A stretch of 8,367 nt of DNA from an uncultured Opitutia bacterium (GTDB taxonomy: Bacteria > Verrucomicrobiota > Verrucomicrobiia > Opitutales > UBA953): assembly GCA_903882335.1 (NCBI GenBank), contig CAIRWP010000365.1, forward strand, positions 1 to 8,367, written 5' to 3'. The position numbers were made by a program, and so were the translations under genes. The notes under the pieces are model-generated. The model was not told where the DNA came from. It saw only the letters and a program-made list of their open reading frames with translations, and made no database searches. This document shows positions 1 through 6,883 of the stretch, piece after piece (the first letter of the stretch is position 1; the number at the start of each line of letters is the position of its first letter).

Positions 1-1523
1 AGGCAGAGCTGATGTTTGCCCTGCAGGTCCTTCGGCGCGATGGCGCGGATGGTGATTTCCTGGCCGTTCTCCGTGTTCTGCAGCGCCGCGTTGGGGAGGA
101 TGCGGCGGATGTCGAAACTCTCGCCCTCGCCCGGCGCCAACGCATACTTCTGGGGCGTCTGCACGTAAGCAAGGTAGAGGTTGCGCGGGGTGGGGCAGAT
201 GGCGAAGCCGCGGTTCACCAGCCGGAGCTTGATCTCGTAGTCCTTGCCTTGCTTCACCTTGACCGGCCAGGTCGCGCTGAGCAGCTCGTAGCGGTAGCCG
301 ACATGGTCGCGGAGGTAGTCGAAGGCCGAGCGCGGGACGTCGTTGCCTTTGGCGTCGGTGAAGTAGCCGTCGGAGACCGAGAGCCCGAGCGTCCGGACCT
401 CGGCCTTGGTCTTCATCTGTTTCTTCCAGCCGTCGACGACGCCTTCCTTGCGGTCCAGGGAGGCCTCGGACCAACCGTGGCTGACCCCGAGGGTGGAGGC
501 CCGCTCGTTGCTGGCCGCCTGGGCGACGAGCCAGCCGTCGGCGGCGAACTGCCCGGCCGCGGCCTTGGCCGAGAGGTCGGCGTCGTAGGGCACCCACAAA
601 GTCTCCGCGCACATCTTCTGCCATTCCGCGTTGGTGCCGCCGATCGGGGCCTCGAACTGCCCGCCGTGGGTCAGGTCGACGAGGAAGTTGGCGTTCACCT
701 GGCCCGTCCGGGCGGACGGATTGGCTTTCTCGAAGGCCGTACCTTGGTTGAGACGGGTCGGCCACTTGAGCTCCGTGAAGAGGTCCTCGCGCATGGTAGG
801 CGACTGGATCAGCAGCGCGCGGTCGGGCGGCAGCGCCGCGAAGGCGTCCCGCAGGAGCGCGGCGTGGGTCGCCACATCGGCGGGCAGGCGGGTCGCGTTG
901 GGACCCTCGCCACGCCGGCCGATCGAGCCAAGCTGCACGGCCGTGAGGATGTCGTAGTGCCGCGCCAGGACCGGCTTCAGCTGGCCCCAATGGCCCTTGA
1001 GGACGGCGAGGTCCGGTCCCGCGGTCTTGCTGTCGTCGAGCTCGTAGGCGAAGCGGATCTGCAGTTTCACGCCCGCCCGGCGGAAGACCTCGAGGGAGCG
1101 CTCCAGCCGGGTGAAGAGGATGGGGTCGAGCGGCCGGTTGCAGTACTCGTCCAGCCAGACGATGCCGAGGTAGCTGGTGACACCTTTGGCTTCCCAGCCC
1201 TTGATCGCCTCGGCCATCGCGCGGTCGGACCAGCCGTTGCGGGCGACGTCCACGCCGAGGAAGGGGACCGGCTTCTCGTCGTTGGCGGCGGGGGCGCGCT
1301 TGCGGACGATCCGTCCGTCGGCGCGCTGGACCAGGAGCTGACCTTCGCCGAGGCCGATCGGGCACTCGAGGCGGAAGCCGCGCTCGGGGTTGCGCAGGCC
1401 GTGGGGTAGGGCGGGGTCGTCGGCGAAGAGCCCATGGTATTCATGGTAGGTGAGCTTCGGCGTGTCCTCCTTGGCGGTCAGGCAGAGGGCGGCGAACAGC
1501 AGCAGGGCGCAGGACTTGGGCAT
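1..1523 (-). CDS. Exported DUF4874/DUF4832-type protein, C-terminus cut off by window edge
   Basis: This gene reads leftward from the ATG at 1523 and stays open for 507 codons to the window edge. Residues 1-17 (MPKSCALLLFAALCLTA) look like a short Sec signal peptide, probably cut before KEDTP, so the protein should be exported. NPERGF at residues 45-50 opens the DUF4874-like domain. This has a TIM-barrel-like pattern, including GVKLQIRFAY at 151-160 and AVQLGSIGRRGEG near 195-207. The later DUF4832-like part includes DHVGYRYELLSATWP at 406-420 and the beta-rich KLRLVNRGFAICPTPRNLYLAYV stretch near 432-454. DUF4874 and DUF4832 commonly occur together in secreted bacterial proteins of unknown activity; a carbohydrate-related role is suspected from the barrel fold but not shown here. 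The start was chosen because the signal peptide follows it directly. There is no Shine-Dalgarno sequence. A 465-codon open frame on the opposite strand is a GC-bias shadow. The family call is from remembered motifs. Confidence 0.72.
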   Translation of the reverse strand, partial: MPKSCALLLFAALCLTAKEDTPKLTYHEYHGLFADDPALPHGLRNPERGFRLECPIGLGEGQLLVQRADGRIVRKRAPAANDEKPVPFLGVDVARNGWSDRAMAEAIKGWEAKGVTSYLGIVWLDEYCNRPLDPILFTRLERSLEVFRRAGVKLQIRFAYELDDSKTAGPDLAVLKGHWGQLKPVLARHYDILTAVQLGSIGRRGEGPNATRLPADVATHAALLRDAFAALPPDRALLIQSPTMREDLFTELKWPTRLNQGTAFEKANPSARTGQVNANFLVDLTHGGQFEAPIGGTNAEWQKMCAETLWVPYDADLSAKAAAGQFAADGWLVAQAASNERASTLGVSHGWSEASLDRKEGVVDGWKKQMKTKAEVRTLGLSVSDGYFTDAKGNDVPRSAFDYLRDHVGYRYELLSATWPVKVKQGKDYEIKLRLVNRGFAICPTPRNLYLAYVQTPQKYALAPGEGESFDIRRILPNAALQNTENGQEITIRAIAPKDLQGKHQLC

Positions 1524-1543
1524 CGGGCGGGATTTTTTGCCCG
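1524..1543. promoter_or_regulatory. Small inverted repeat touching the start codon of the leftward gene
   Basis: CGGGC at 1524-1528 is the reverse complement of GCCCG at 1539-1543, separated by a 10-nt loop containing six T (six A on the minus strand). It lies directly upstream of the minus-strand ATG at 1523, so in that gene's mRNA a hairpin would sit against the start codon. It could affect translation initiation, but a 5-bp GC stem in GC-rich DNA may be chance. No Shine-Dalgarno sequence is present for the gene. Confidence 0.25.
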
Positions 1544-1547
1544 TCGC

Positions 1548-1567
1548 CTCGGGTTGCAATCCCCGAG
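1548..1567. promoter_or_regulatory. Inverted repeat in the divergent spacer, possible operator
   Basis: CTCGGG at 1548-1553 is a perfect reverse complement of CCCGAG at 1562-1567, with an 8-nt centre (TTGCAATC). It lies in the middle of the 64-bp spacer between the divergent DUF4832-type gene and the antiporter gene, where the promoters of both must lie. A dyad there could be a shared operator or a leader hairpin. No clear -35/-10 pair was found on either strand in this spacer, so the regulatory reading is only inference. Confidence 0.25.
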
Positions 1568-1587
1568 TCGGCGGATTTGGATGCGCC

Positions 1588-3030
1588 ATGCCCGCTCCCG
1601 CCTCCCTCTGGACGGAATTGTCCGCCGCGGCCCAGTCCGACCCCTTCCTGGTGGTCGCCACCGGGGTCTTCGCGTTGGCGGTGCTGCATGCCTTCGCTGC
1701 CCCGATCTTCGCCCGGGCCGCCCATCGCCTCGAGTCGGCCCACGCCGCCCGCGTGGCCGTCGGCGCGGCGCCCGTCAACGAGCGCGGGGAGTCCTCGGAT
1801 TTCCGGGCCGCGTTCCTCCATCTGCTGGGCGAGGTCGAGGCCGTCTTCGGCCTCTGGGCCTTGGTGCTCTTCGCGCTGCTGATCGCGTGGCCGGGCAAAG
1901 GCTGGGACTTCGCCTGCCGCTACGTCGAAAGCGGGGACTACGCCTACGCGCTCGGCACCGCCGCCGCCGCTCCTTCCAAGTTCGTAGAGCCTCTGTTTGT
2001 CTTCGTCATCATGGCGCTGGCCTCGGCGCGGCCCGTGGTGAACCTCGCCGGCCGGGCCTTGGGCGCGACCGCGCGCCTCTTCGGCGGTTCGCCCGCCGCG
2101 CATTGGCTCACCTTGCTCACGTTGGCGCCGTTGCTCGGCTCGCTCATCACCGAGCCCGCCGCGATGACCATCGCCGCCTGGTTGCTCTCGCGGCAGTTCT
2201 TCGTGCTCCGCCCCTCGGAGTCGCTCAAGTACGCCACGCTGGCGCTCCTCTTCGTCAATATCTCCGTCGGTGGCGCGCTCACCCATTTCGCCGCCCCGCC
2301 GATCGTCATGGTCGCGGCCGGGTGGGGGTGGGGACTGGCGGATGTCTTCCGGCAGTTCGCCCCGGGAGTCTTGGCCACCATCCTGCTTTCCAATACGCTT
2401 TATTTCCTTTATTTCCGGAAGGAACTGGCCGCCTTGCGGCCCGAGGGCGCCCCGGCCTCCCCGGAGCCCGGGGTGCCGTTCTGGGTGACCGGTGCGCACC
2501 TGCTTTTCATGGTCTGGACGGTCGCGATGCTCGCCGGGCATCATCCCATCCTGATGCTCGGCGGCTTGCTGGCCTTTCTTGCCTTCACGGTGGCGACGCC
2601 CCAGTGGCAGTCGCCGCTGCGACTCCGCGGGCCCCTCTTGGTGGGCTTCTTCTTGGCGGGCTTGGTCGTGCTCGGCGGCCTGCAGGGTTGGTGGATCGGG
2701 CCGGTGCTCCTGCGTCTCGGCGACCAGGCTTTACTCGTGGCGGCGACGGTCCTGACTTCCTTCAACGACAACGCGGCCATCACCTACCTGGCTGCGCAGG
2801 TGCCCGCCTTGGCCGCGCCGGGCGGGGTGGCCGACGCCTTGCGGCATGCCGTGGTGGCGGGGGCGCTGGCCGGGGGCGGGCTCACGGTCATCGCCAATGC
2901 GCCCAACCCGGCCGGCCAATCCATCCTCTCGCATCACTTCGACGGGGCGGTTTCGGCCCGGAAGCTGGCTCTTTGGGCCTTGTTGCCCACGCTTCTGGCG
3001 GTGCTTTGCCTTGGCTTCCTGCGCGGCTGA
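1588..3030 (+). CDS. Putative Na+/H+ antiporter (PF07399-like membrane protein)
   Basis: This is a 480-residue polytopic inner-membrane protein, predicted to exchange Na+ for H+. Hydrophobic segments recur through the chain, for example near residues 19-41, 86-101, 132-146, 174-200, 217-245, 258-275, 302-336, 348-371, 380-402, 420-437 and 458-477. Family-type motifs are ITEPAA (187-192), ISVGGALTHFAAPP (225-238), TSFNDNAAITYLA (390-402) and ANAPNPAG (436-443). Conserved polar residues inside membrane segments are typical of the ion transporter superfamily that includes NhaD and ArsB, and the text matches my memory of Na_H_antiport_3. The ATG at 1588 is preferred: the frame stays open back to 1450, but that would run through the divergent spacer into the neighbouring gene and add a non-hydrophobic, Arg-rich 46-residue extension. 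There is only a weak purine stretch (GGCGGA) about 11 nt upstream. The family call is good; substrate and direction are inferred. Confidence 0.8.
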   Translation: MPAPASLWTELSAAAQSDPFLVVATGVFALAVLHAFAAPIFARAAHRLESAHAARVAVGAAPVNERGESSDFRAAFLHLLGEVEAVFGLWALVLFALLIAWPGKGWDFACRYVESGDYAYALGTAAAAPSKFVEPLFVFVIMALASARPVVNLAGRALGATARLFGGSPAAHWLTLLTLAPLLGSLITEPAAMTIAAWLLSRQFFVLRPSESLKYATLALLFVNISVGGALTHFAAPPIVMVAAGWGWGLADVFRQFAPGVLATILLSNTLYFLYFRKELAALRPEGAPASPEPGVPFWVTGAHLLFMVWTVAMLAGHHPILMLGGLLAFLAFTVATPQWQSPLRLRGPLLVGFFLAGLVVLGGLQGWWIGPVLLRLGDQALLVAATVLTSFNDNAAITYLAAQVPALAAPGGVADALRHAVVAGALAGGGLTVIANAPNPAGQSILSHHFDGAVSARKLALWALLPTLLAVLCLGFLRG

Positions 3031-3063
3031 GGGCTTGGCCCTCCGAGGTTAAAAGGTGCTTTT
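3029..3063 (+). terminator. Weak hairpin pair after the antiporter gene
   Basis: GAGGGC at 3029-3034 pairs with GCCCTC at 3038-3043 around a 3-nt loop, starting inside the TGA stop codon. A second weak dyad follows, AAAAG at 3051-3055 with CTTTT at 3059-3063, ending in a short T run. Together they might end antiporter transcription before the pilin operon. Neither has the classic GC stem followed directly by a T tract, so partial read-through into the pilin genes is possible. Confidence 0.3.
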
Positions 3064-3097
3064 TGACTGTTCAATCGGGGGTGGTCGTCCGTAGACT
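3063..3097 (+). promoter_or_regulatory. Promoter-like element upstream of the pilin operon
   Basis: The 97-bp gap before the first pilin gene is the only AT-richer patch in this part of the window. It contains TTGACT (3063-3068), five of six matches to the sigma-70 -35 box, and TAGACT (3092-3097), a reasonable -10 box about 30 nt before the ATG. The spacer is 23 bp, which is too long for an ordinary sigma-70 promoter. Either only the -10 is real, with a poor -35 such as TTCAAT at 3070-3075 (16-bp spacer), or the arrangement is used by another sigma factor or with an activator. Confidence 0.35.
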
Positions 3098-3127
3098 ATT
3101 CATCCCTTCGGAAACACCCCTTCCCCT

Positions 3128-3793
3128 ATGCTTACCCGCCGCCGTCAAGGTTTCACCCTCATCGAGTTGCTGGTCGTGATCGCCATCATCGGCATCCTCG
3201 CCACCGCCCTCGTTCCCGCCGTCAAGGCGGTCAAGATGGCCGCGCGGAAAGCCCAGGCCAAGTCGGTCTTCGCCCAGTGGGCCACCGCGTGCACCCTCTA
3301 CAAGAAGGAGTACGGGGCTTACCTGCCCAACCTAGGGGGCACCTACAGCGCCGCGACGGACATCGCCCATAAGTTGGACGATCCCGGCCGCTCTCTGCTC
3401 TTCGTCAAGCACCTCTACGGCAAGAACCTCAACGGCACCGCGCTGAGCAGCGGAACGACCGGCGAGCGCGTGCGGTTCAACCGCCAGGCGATGGAGTTCT
3501 GCGCGTTCAGCCAGGACGACTTCTTCAATTATGCGCCGAGCAATGCCGACTGGCAGACCAATCCCATCCTGCAGGACCGCCTCGGCAACCCGGCCATCCG
3601 GGTCTGTTTCGACCTGAACAACGACGGTCTCGTCAAGTCGGTCTCCGGGATTCTCCCGGTCGACCTAGCCGACGCCGGCGGCACGATCGGCGTCCCGGGT
3701 CGCGTCATCATCTTCACGACCGACCGCGATATCGGCACCGCCAATCCCGACCTGTCGCCGTCCGAGGCCGCCGATATCTTCGTCATCCAGTGA
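3128..3793 (+). CDS. Prepilin-type protein, GspG/PilA-like major pseudopilin candidate
   Basis: This 221-residue protein begins with a classic type III (prepilin) signal: basic MLTRRRQG, then FTLIELLVVIAIIGILATALVP. Prepilin peptidase should cut after Gly8 and methylate Phe9; Glu13 is the +5 Glu needed for assembly. The hydrophobic helix covers about residues 9-30 and continues into a Lys/Ala-rich amphipathic helix (31-55). YKKEYGAYLP at 58-67 matches the region after the helix in GspG-like pseudopilins. DLNNDG at 162-167 fits the DxNxDG calcium-loop pattern, consistent with calcium binding in GspG-type proteins but not proven here. At 221 residues it is longer than typical GspG (about 140). 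It is the first gene of a four-gene pilin operon and overlaps the next gene by 4 nt. The ATG directly precedes the basic leader; a C-rich stretch rather than a Shine-Dalgarno lies upstream. Its place as major pseudopilin is inferred. Confidence 0.85.
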   Translation: MLTRRRQGFTLIELLVVIAIIGILATALVPAVKAVKMAARKAQAKSVFAQWATACTLYKKEYGAYLPNLGGTYSAATDIAHKLDDPGRSLLFVKHLYGKNLNGTALSSGTTGERVRFNRQAMEFCAFSQDDFFNYAPSNADWQTNPILQDRLGNPAIRVCFDLNNDGLVKSVSGILPVDLADAGGTIGVPGRVIIFTTDRDIGTANPDLSPSEAADIFVIQ

Positions 3794-4671
3794 GCCCAGT
3801 TCTCCGCCCCCTCGGCCGCGCCGTCCGCCGCGGCTTCACGCTCATCGAGCTCCTGATGGTCGTGACGATCATCCTCCTGCTGGCGGGCGTCTTCCTGAGC
3901 ATCCGGCCCGGCAACGGCGGTGGCCTGCCGGCCGCGCAGAAGATGCTCGGCTCCACCCTGCAGTCCGTGCGCGCCATGGCCCTGATGAACCGGGGTTCCT
4001 TCGCCTCCAACGTCACTTACAACGGCCGCTACCGCCTCCTGATCCTCAAGGACGAGAACGACCCGGAGAACCATCTGCGTCAGTTCTGTATCGCCATCGG
4101 CAGCGCCGTCCCGCCCACCGGCGTCGACCCGGCGACCATCACCGACACGGTGCACACGAACTACCTGTGGTACGCCCCCGAGGCGGCGTCCATCCTGCCG
4201 CCGAACATCTTCTTCATCCCGCCTTTGGCCGACTCCTCCCCGGTCTCCGCGATCACGGCCCCGCCGCAGGATAACGGCGCCGCGGGCAGCTGGAGCGGCC
4301 TCGGCCGCCGCAGCGTGCTCCCCCCGATCGGCGACAATCCCCGCAGCGGCCTGCCGGACATGGCCACCAGTCCGCCGACCATGCGTTTCGAGCCCATCAA
4401 CCAGCCGCGCTCGCTCAGCGCCGCCCCGCATTCCTCCGGGCGTACCTGGTATTACGTCGAGCTCCAGCCGAGCGGCGCCACCAATCACCTCGGCAAGGTC
4501 GTGCTCGTGGTGGCGGCGGGGATCGCCCGGGTGCAGTCGAGTGGCAAGGTCGCCATCGATTGCGACAACCGCAACCAGTTCGCGGCCCTGTCCGTCCGCC
4601 CGAACGGCAGCGTCTCCTACACGTCCGACCCCGACGAGCTCGAGCCGGCCTCTTCCACCCTCTACAAGTGA
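3790..4671 (+). CDS. Prepilin-type protein, GspH/FimT-like (Verru_Chthon cassette D-like)
   Basis: This 293-residue protein starts with GTG at 3790, which shares its last two bases with the TGA stop of the previous gene (GTGA). Its leader is MSPVLRPLGRAVRRG, with cleavage expected after Gly15 and the +5 Glu at residue 20; the membrane helix spans about 16-37 (FTLIELLMVVTIILLLAGVFLS). A short 'small minor pilin' pattern follows: STLQSVRAMALMNRGSFA, then strand-like YNGRYRLLILKD at 77-88, as in GspH/FimT proteins. Residues about 128-215 form a long Pro/Ser/Gly-rich stretch with little predicted structure, beyond the usual family length. The C-terminal part (TWYYVELQPSG, LGKVVLVVAAGIARV) is beta-rich again. 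There is no Shine-Dalgarno, so translation is likely coupled to the upstream gene. The prepilin identity is clear; the H/FimT or cassette-D assignment rests on gene order and weak resemblance. Confidence 0.8.
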   Translation: MSPVLRPLGRAVRRGFTLIELLMVVTIILLLAGVFLSIRPGNGGGLPAAQKMLGSTLQSVRAMALMNRGSFASNVTYNGRYRLLILKDENDPENHLRQFCIAIGSAVPPTGVDPATITDTVHTNYLWYAPEAASILPPNIFFIPPLADSSPVSAITAPPQDNGAAGSWSGLGRRSVLPPIGDNPRSGLPDMATSPPTMRFEPINQPRSLSAAPHSSGRTWYYVELQPSGATNHLGKVVLVVAAGIARVQSSGKVAIDCDNRNQFAALSVRPNGSVSYTSDPDELEPASSTLYK

Positions 4672-5462
4672 ACAACGTGCCTTCCCCTGTCCCCTCCCGC
4701 CGCCGCGGTTTCTCGCTGATCGAGGTCACCCTCGCGATCGGCATCCTCGGCCTCGCGATCCTCTCGCTCGTCGGCATCCTGAGCGCGACCTTCTCGCAGG
4801 TCAGCGAGATCATGGAGACGAACCGCGCCCTCTCCGGGGTCACCCGCCTGATCGGGGCCTTGGATAACCCGCGCACGATCGTCCACATCGGTGCAGGCGA
4901 TACCGCCTCCACCAACACCAAGTTCCTCCACCAGGGCATCGCGACCATCGATCCGGTCCCCGGCGGCGCCCCCAATTTCGACCTGACCTACCGGCTGCTG
5001 TCCACGGCCACGACGCCGGCGAACGCCGTCTGGCTCTATGTCTACGACCGGCGCTCCGTCGGACTCGACCGCGCCTCCCGCGTGGGCGGCGGGCTCGAGA
5101 CCTTTGACATCACCTCGAATCCTTCCTCGATGGAGGTCGCCTTCGTCTCGGATCGCAATTTCACCTTCGACATGGGCTCCCAGCGCAACGTCATCGGCGC
5201 CCCGATGCGCGTGCGCCTGACGTTGTCGCGGCTCCTCGTCGGCCAGCGCACCGTGGTCGACATCACCACCTCGGAGCCGTCCGCGGCCCGTTACGCGGCG
5301 GGCGCGGCCTTGCCGGTCGACCCCAAGGATTACGCCCTCGCCTACCTGCCGGTGGTCGCCGAGTTCTTCCCGCATGATTACACGCTGCCGACCGGGGCCG
5401 GCGGCTTCACAACCTCGGAGCAGACGCCCTTGCTCATCCAGAACATCGTGATCAACCGATGA
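4668..5462 (+). CDS. Prepilin-type protein, GspI/PilV-like (Verru_Chthon cassette B-like)
   Basis: With the GTG start at 4668 this protein has 264 residues. That start overlaps the previous TGA as GTGA, the same junction as one gene earlier. An in-frame GTG at 4677 is an alternative that would remove three residues. An earlier ATG-equivalent in this frame lies deep inside the upstream gene and is not credible. The leader MNNVPSPVPSRRRG is cut after Gly14; FSLIEVTLAIGILGLAILSLVGIL is the helix, with the +5 Glu at residue 19. FSLIEVTLA-type helices followed by a short polar linker are characteristic of PilV/GspI minor pilins. The rest is a beta-rich globular domain without cysteines (for example VWLYVYDRR at 121-129 and MRVRLTLSRLLVG at 180-192). 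It ends with ATGA, overlapping the next gene. The prepilin identity is firm; the minor-pilin subtype is inferred from the helix. Confidence 0.82.
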   Translation: MNNVPSPVPSRRRGFSLIEVTLAIGILGLAILSLVGILSATFSQVSEIMETNRALSGVTRLIGALDNPRTIVHIGAGDTASTNTKFLHQGIATIDPVPGGAPNFDLTYRLLSTATTPANAVWLYVYDRRSVGLDRASRVGGGLETFDITSNPSSMEVAFVSDRNFTFDMGSQRNVIGAPMRVRLTLSRLLVGQRTVVDITTSEPSAARYAAGAALPVDPKDYALAYLPVVAEFFPHDYTLPTGAGGFTTSEQTPLLIQNIVINR

Positions 5463-6805
5463 GCCCCGTCGCTTCCCTTCGTCCGGTCCGCCGGGGTTTC
5501 ACGCTAATCGAGCTGATGGTCTCGACGGCCCTCATGGTCGTCATCGTGCTCGCCGTGGTCTCGATTGCCGCGGAGACCTTCAAGGCCTACGATCGTGCCG
5601 TCGCCGACCTGACCACCCAGAGCGAGGCCCGCGCCGTGCTCGATGCGATGGAGAATGATTTCCAAACCGCGGTCATCCGCCCGGACGGGCGTTGTTGGAT
5701 GGAGGTCGTGCTCCCGGGGTCGTCCTCGACGGGCGGTCCGGCGAACGCCCCGACCCTGTCGGGCAACCTCAACCCCGCCGAGCATCCCATCCTGATGCTC
5801 TTCTCCGCGCCGCAGGATCGTCCGCGCTGGCGTCCGGACCACACGAGCGCCTCGACGGCCCGCGTCGCGCTCAAGGGCGACGTCTGCGCCGTGGCTTACC
5901 GCATCGGCCAGCGTTCCCCGTTCAGCGCCCCCGGCGCCCAGACCCAGCAGGTCTATGGCGTCTACCGGACCATCATCGACTCCGAGCGCACCTTCACCGA
6001 CGCGTTGCCGATCATCCTCTCCTCCACCGCGGCGGTGCCCAAGTCTCCCTGGGACTATTGGACCACGACCACGCCGGGCGTCCGGGTGTACGGCGACTAC
6101 AACCAGCAGAAGTACGTCACCTCGGGCACTCCGTTGATCAACGGCGTCGTTTCCTCCTCATCCGGCATGCCCTGGACCTTGGACGATCATAACTTCCTCG
6201 CCTCGAATGTCGTCGCCATGAACCTCGTCTTCTGGTGCACCTCGTCGCTGCCCCAGTCCACCTCGGTGACCGTCGCCCCGATCCCCCTCACCGACCCGCT
6301 GAAGCGGCCGGCCCTGATGCTGCGCCCGCTCCTGCCCGTCAACAAGAACGACGCCTTCGACCAAGGCGCCAAGTTCGGCGCGGGCTCGGGCTATCGCGCC
6401 GCCTACACGACCGGGACGAGCGCCGGCTCCCCGGCCGACGCGCCGCTGCATTTCGCGCCGACGCCTCCCCAGGTGCCGGCCGTCGCCGGCCTCACGCCCC
6501 ACCCGTATGAGGAGTTCAGCGGTCGTCTCCGTATCTTCGCCGACCGCGTCTACCCAGACGCGCTATCCTCGGCCTCCGCGTCGACGGCCACGCAGCTGCC
6601 GTACCTGCCGTATTCGCTCCGCGCGGTCGAGGTCTCGGTCACCGTCCTGACTCCCGAGGGTGCCAAGGAACTCGCAACGTTGCAGGGTGCCGGTACCGCT
6701 TCCACCGGCGGAACCAAGGTGACGAACAACGATTTCCGGCGGATCATCGTCCAGCAGGGGCGGGCCTATACCCGCTACATCCGCCTGCTCTCTAACGGCG
6801 GCTAA
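5459..6805 (+). CDS. Prepilin-type protein, GspJ/PilW-like (Verru_Chthon cassette C-like)
   Basis: This is the last and largest pilin gene of the operon, 448 residues. Its ATG at 5459 overlaps the preceding TGA by 4 nt (ATGA). The leader MSPVASLRPVRRG is cut after Gly13, exposing FTLIELMVSTALMVVIVLAVVSIAA; the +5 Glu is residue 18. The helix runs into QSEARAVLDAMENDFQTAVI (54-73), the hallmark of GspJ/PilW minor pilins, where this amphipathic segment joins the globular domain. It is about twice the length of classical GspJ; the extra length lies in a central region of long Ser/Thr/Pro-rich loops. TIGR-type 'Verru_Chthon cassette protein C' has this layout and size range as I recall it. No GspK-like or cassette-A-like gene follows; the operon stops at the terminator after 6805. 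The prepilin identity is firm and the subtype probable. Confidence 0.82.
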   Translation: MSPVASLRPVRRGFTLIELMVSTALMVVIVLAVVSIAAETFKAYDRAVADLTTQSEARAVLDAMENDFQTAVIRPDGRCWMEVVLPGSSSTGGPANAPTLSGNLNPAEHPILMLFSAPQDRPRWRPDHTSASTARVALKGDVCAVAYRIGQRSPFSAPGAQTQQVYGVYRTIIDSERTFTDALPIILSSTAAVPKSPWDYWTTTTPGVRVYGDYNQQKYVTSGTPLINGVVSSSSGMPWTLDDHNFLASNVVAMNLVFWCTSSLPQSTSVTVAPIPLTDPLKRPALMLRPLLPVNKNDAFDQGAKFGAGSGYRAAYTTGTSAGSPADAPLHFAPTPPQVPAVAGLTPHPYEEFSGRLRIFADRVYPDALSSASASTATQLPYLPYSLRAVEVSVTVLTPEGAKELATLQGAGTASTGGTKVTNNDFRRIIVQQGRAYTRYIRLLSNGG

Positions 6806-6826
6806 GTCTGGGGCGGCCGGGCAACA

Positions 6827-6854
6827 AAAAGGGCGCGTTGCTACGCGCCCTTTT
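6827..6854. terminator. Bidirectional intrinsic terminator between pilin operon and accA
   Basis: AAAAGGGCGCGT (6827-6838) and ACGCGCCCTTTT (6843-6854) are perfect reverse complements around a TGCT loop. The plus strand ends in TTTT for the pilin operon (stop at 6805). The minus strand ends in TTTTT (complement of 6826-6830) for accA (stop at 6884). The eight inner pairs are almost all G-C, giving a strong stem. The position between two converging genes fits a shared terminator. Confidence 0.92.
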
Positions 6855-6883
6855 GCTTGGGTGCAGGTCTGGGGAGGGTCAGC

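Noticed and set aside
12..1409. 465-codon plus-strand open frame opposite the DUF4832-type gene
   Set aside because: It is antisense to a gene with a signal peptide and family motifs; its product is Arg/Gly/Val-rich low-complexity text typical of the antisense frame in GC-rich DNA.
1450..1587. Upstream in-frame extension of the antiporter
   Set aside because: It would run through the divergent spacer and into the 5' end of the opposite gene, and adds polar, Arg-rich residues before the first membrane segment.
1434..3179. 581-codon plus-strand open frame over the antiporter
   Set aside because: It overlaps the antiporter on the same strand in another frame, crosses its stop and the next promoter, and encodes Arg-rich sequence with no membrane pattern. 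It is a GC-bias shadow.
4560..4667. Upstream start for the third pilin
   Set aside because: It would place 36 odd residues before a normal prepilin leader and overlap the previous gene by more than 100 nt. The GTGA junction at 4668 matches the neighbouring junctions.
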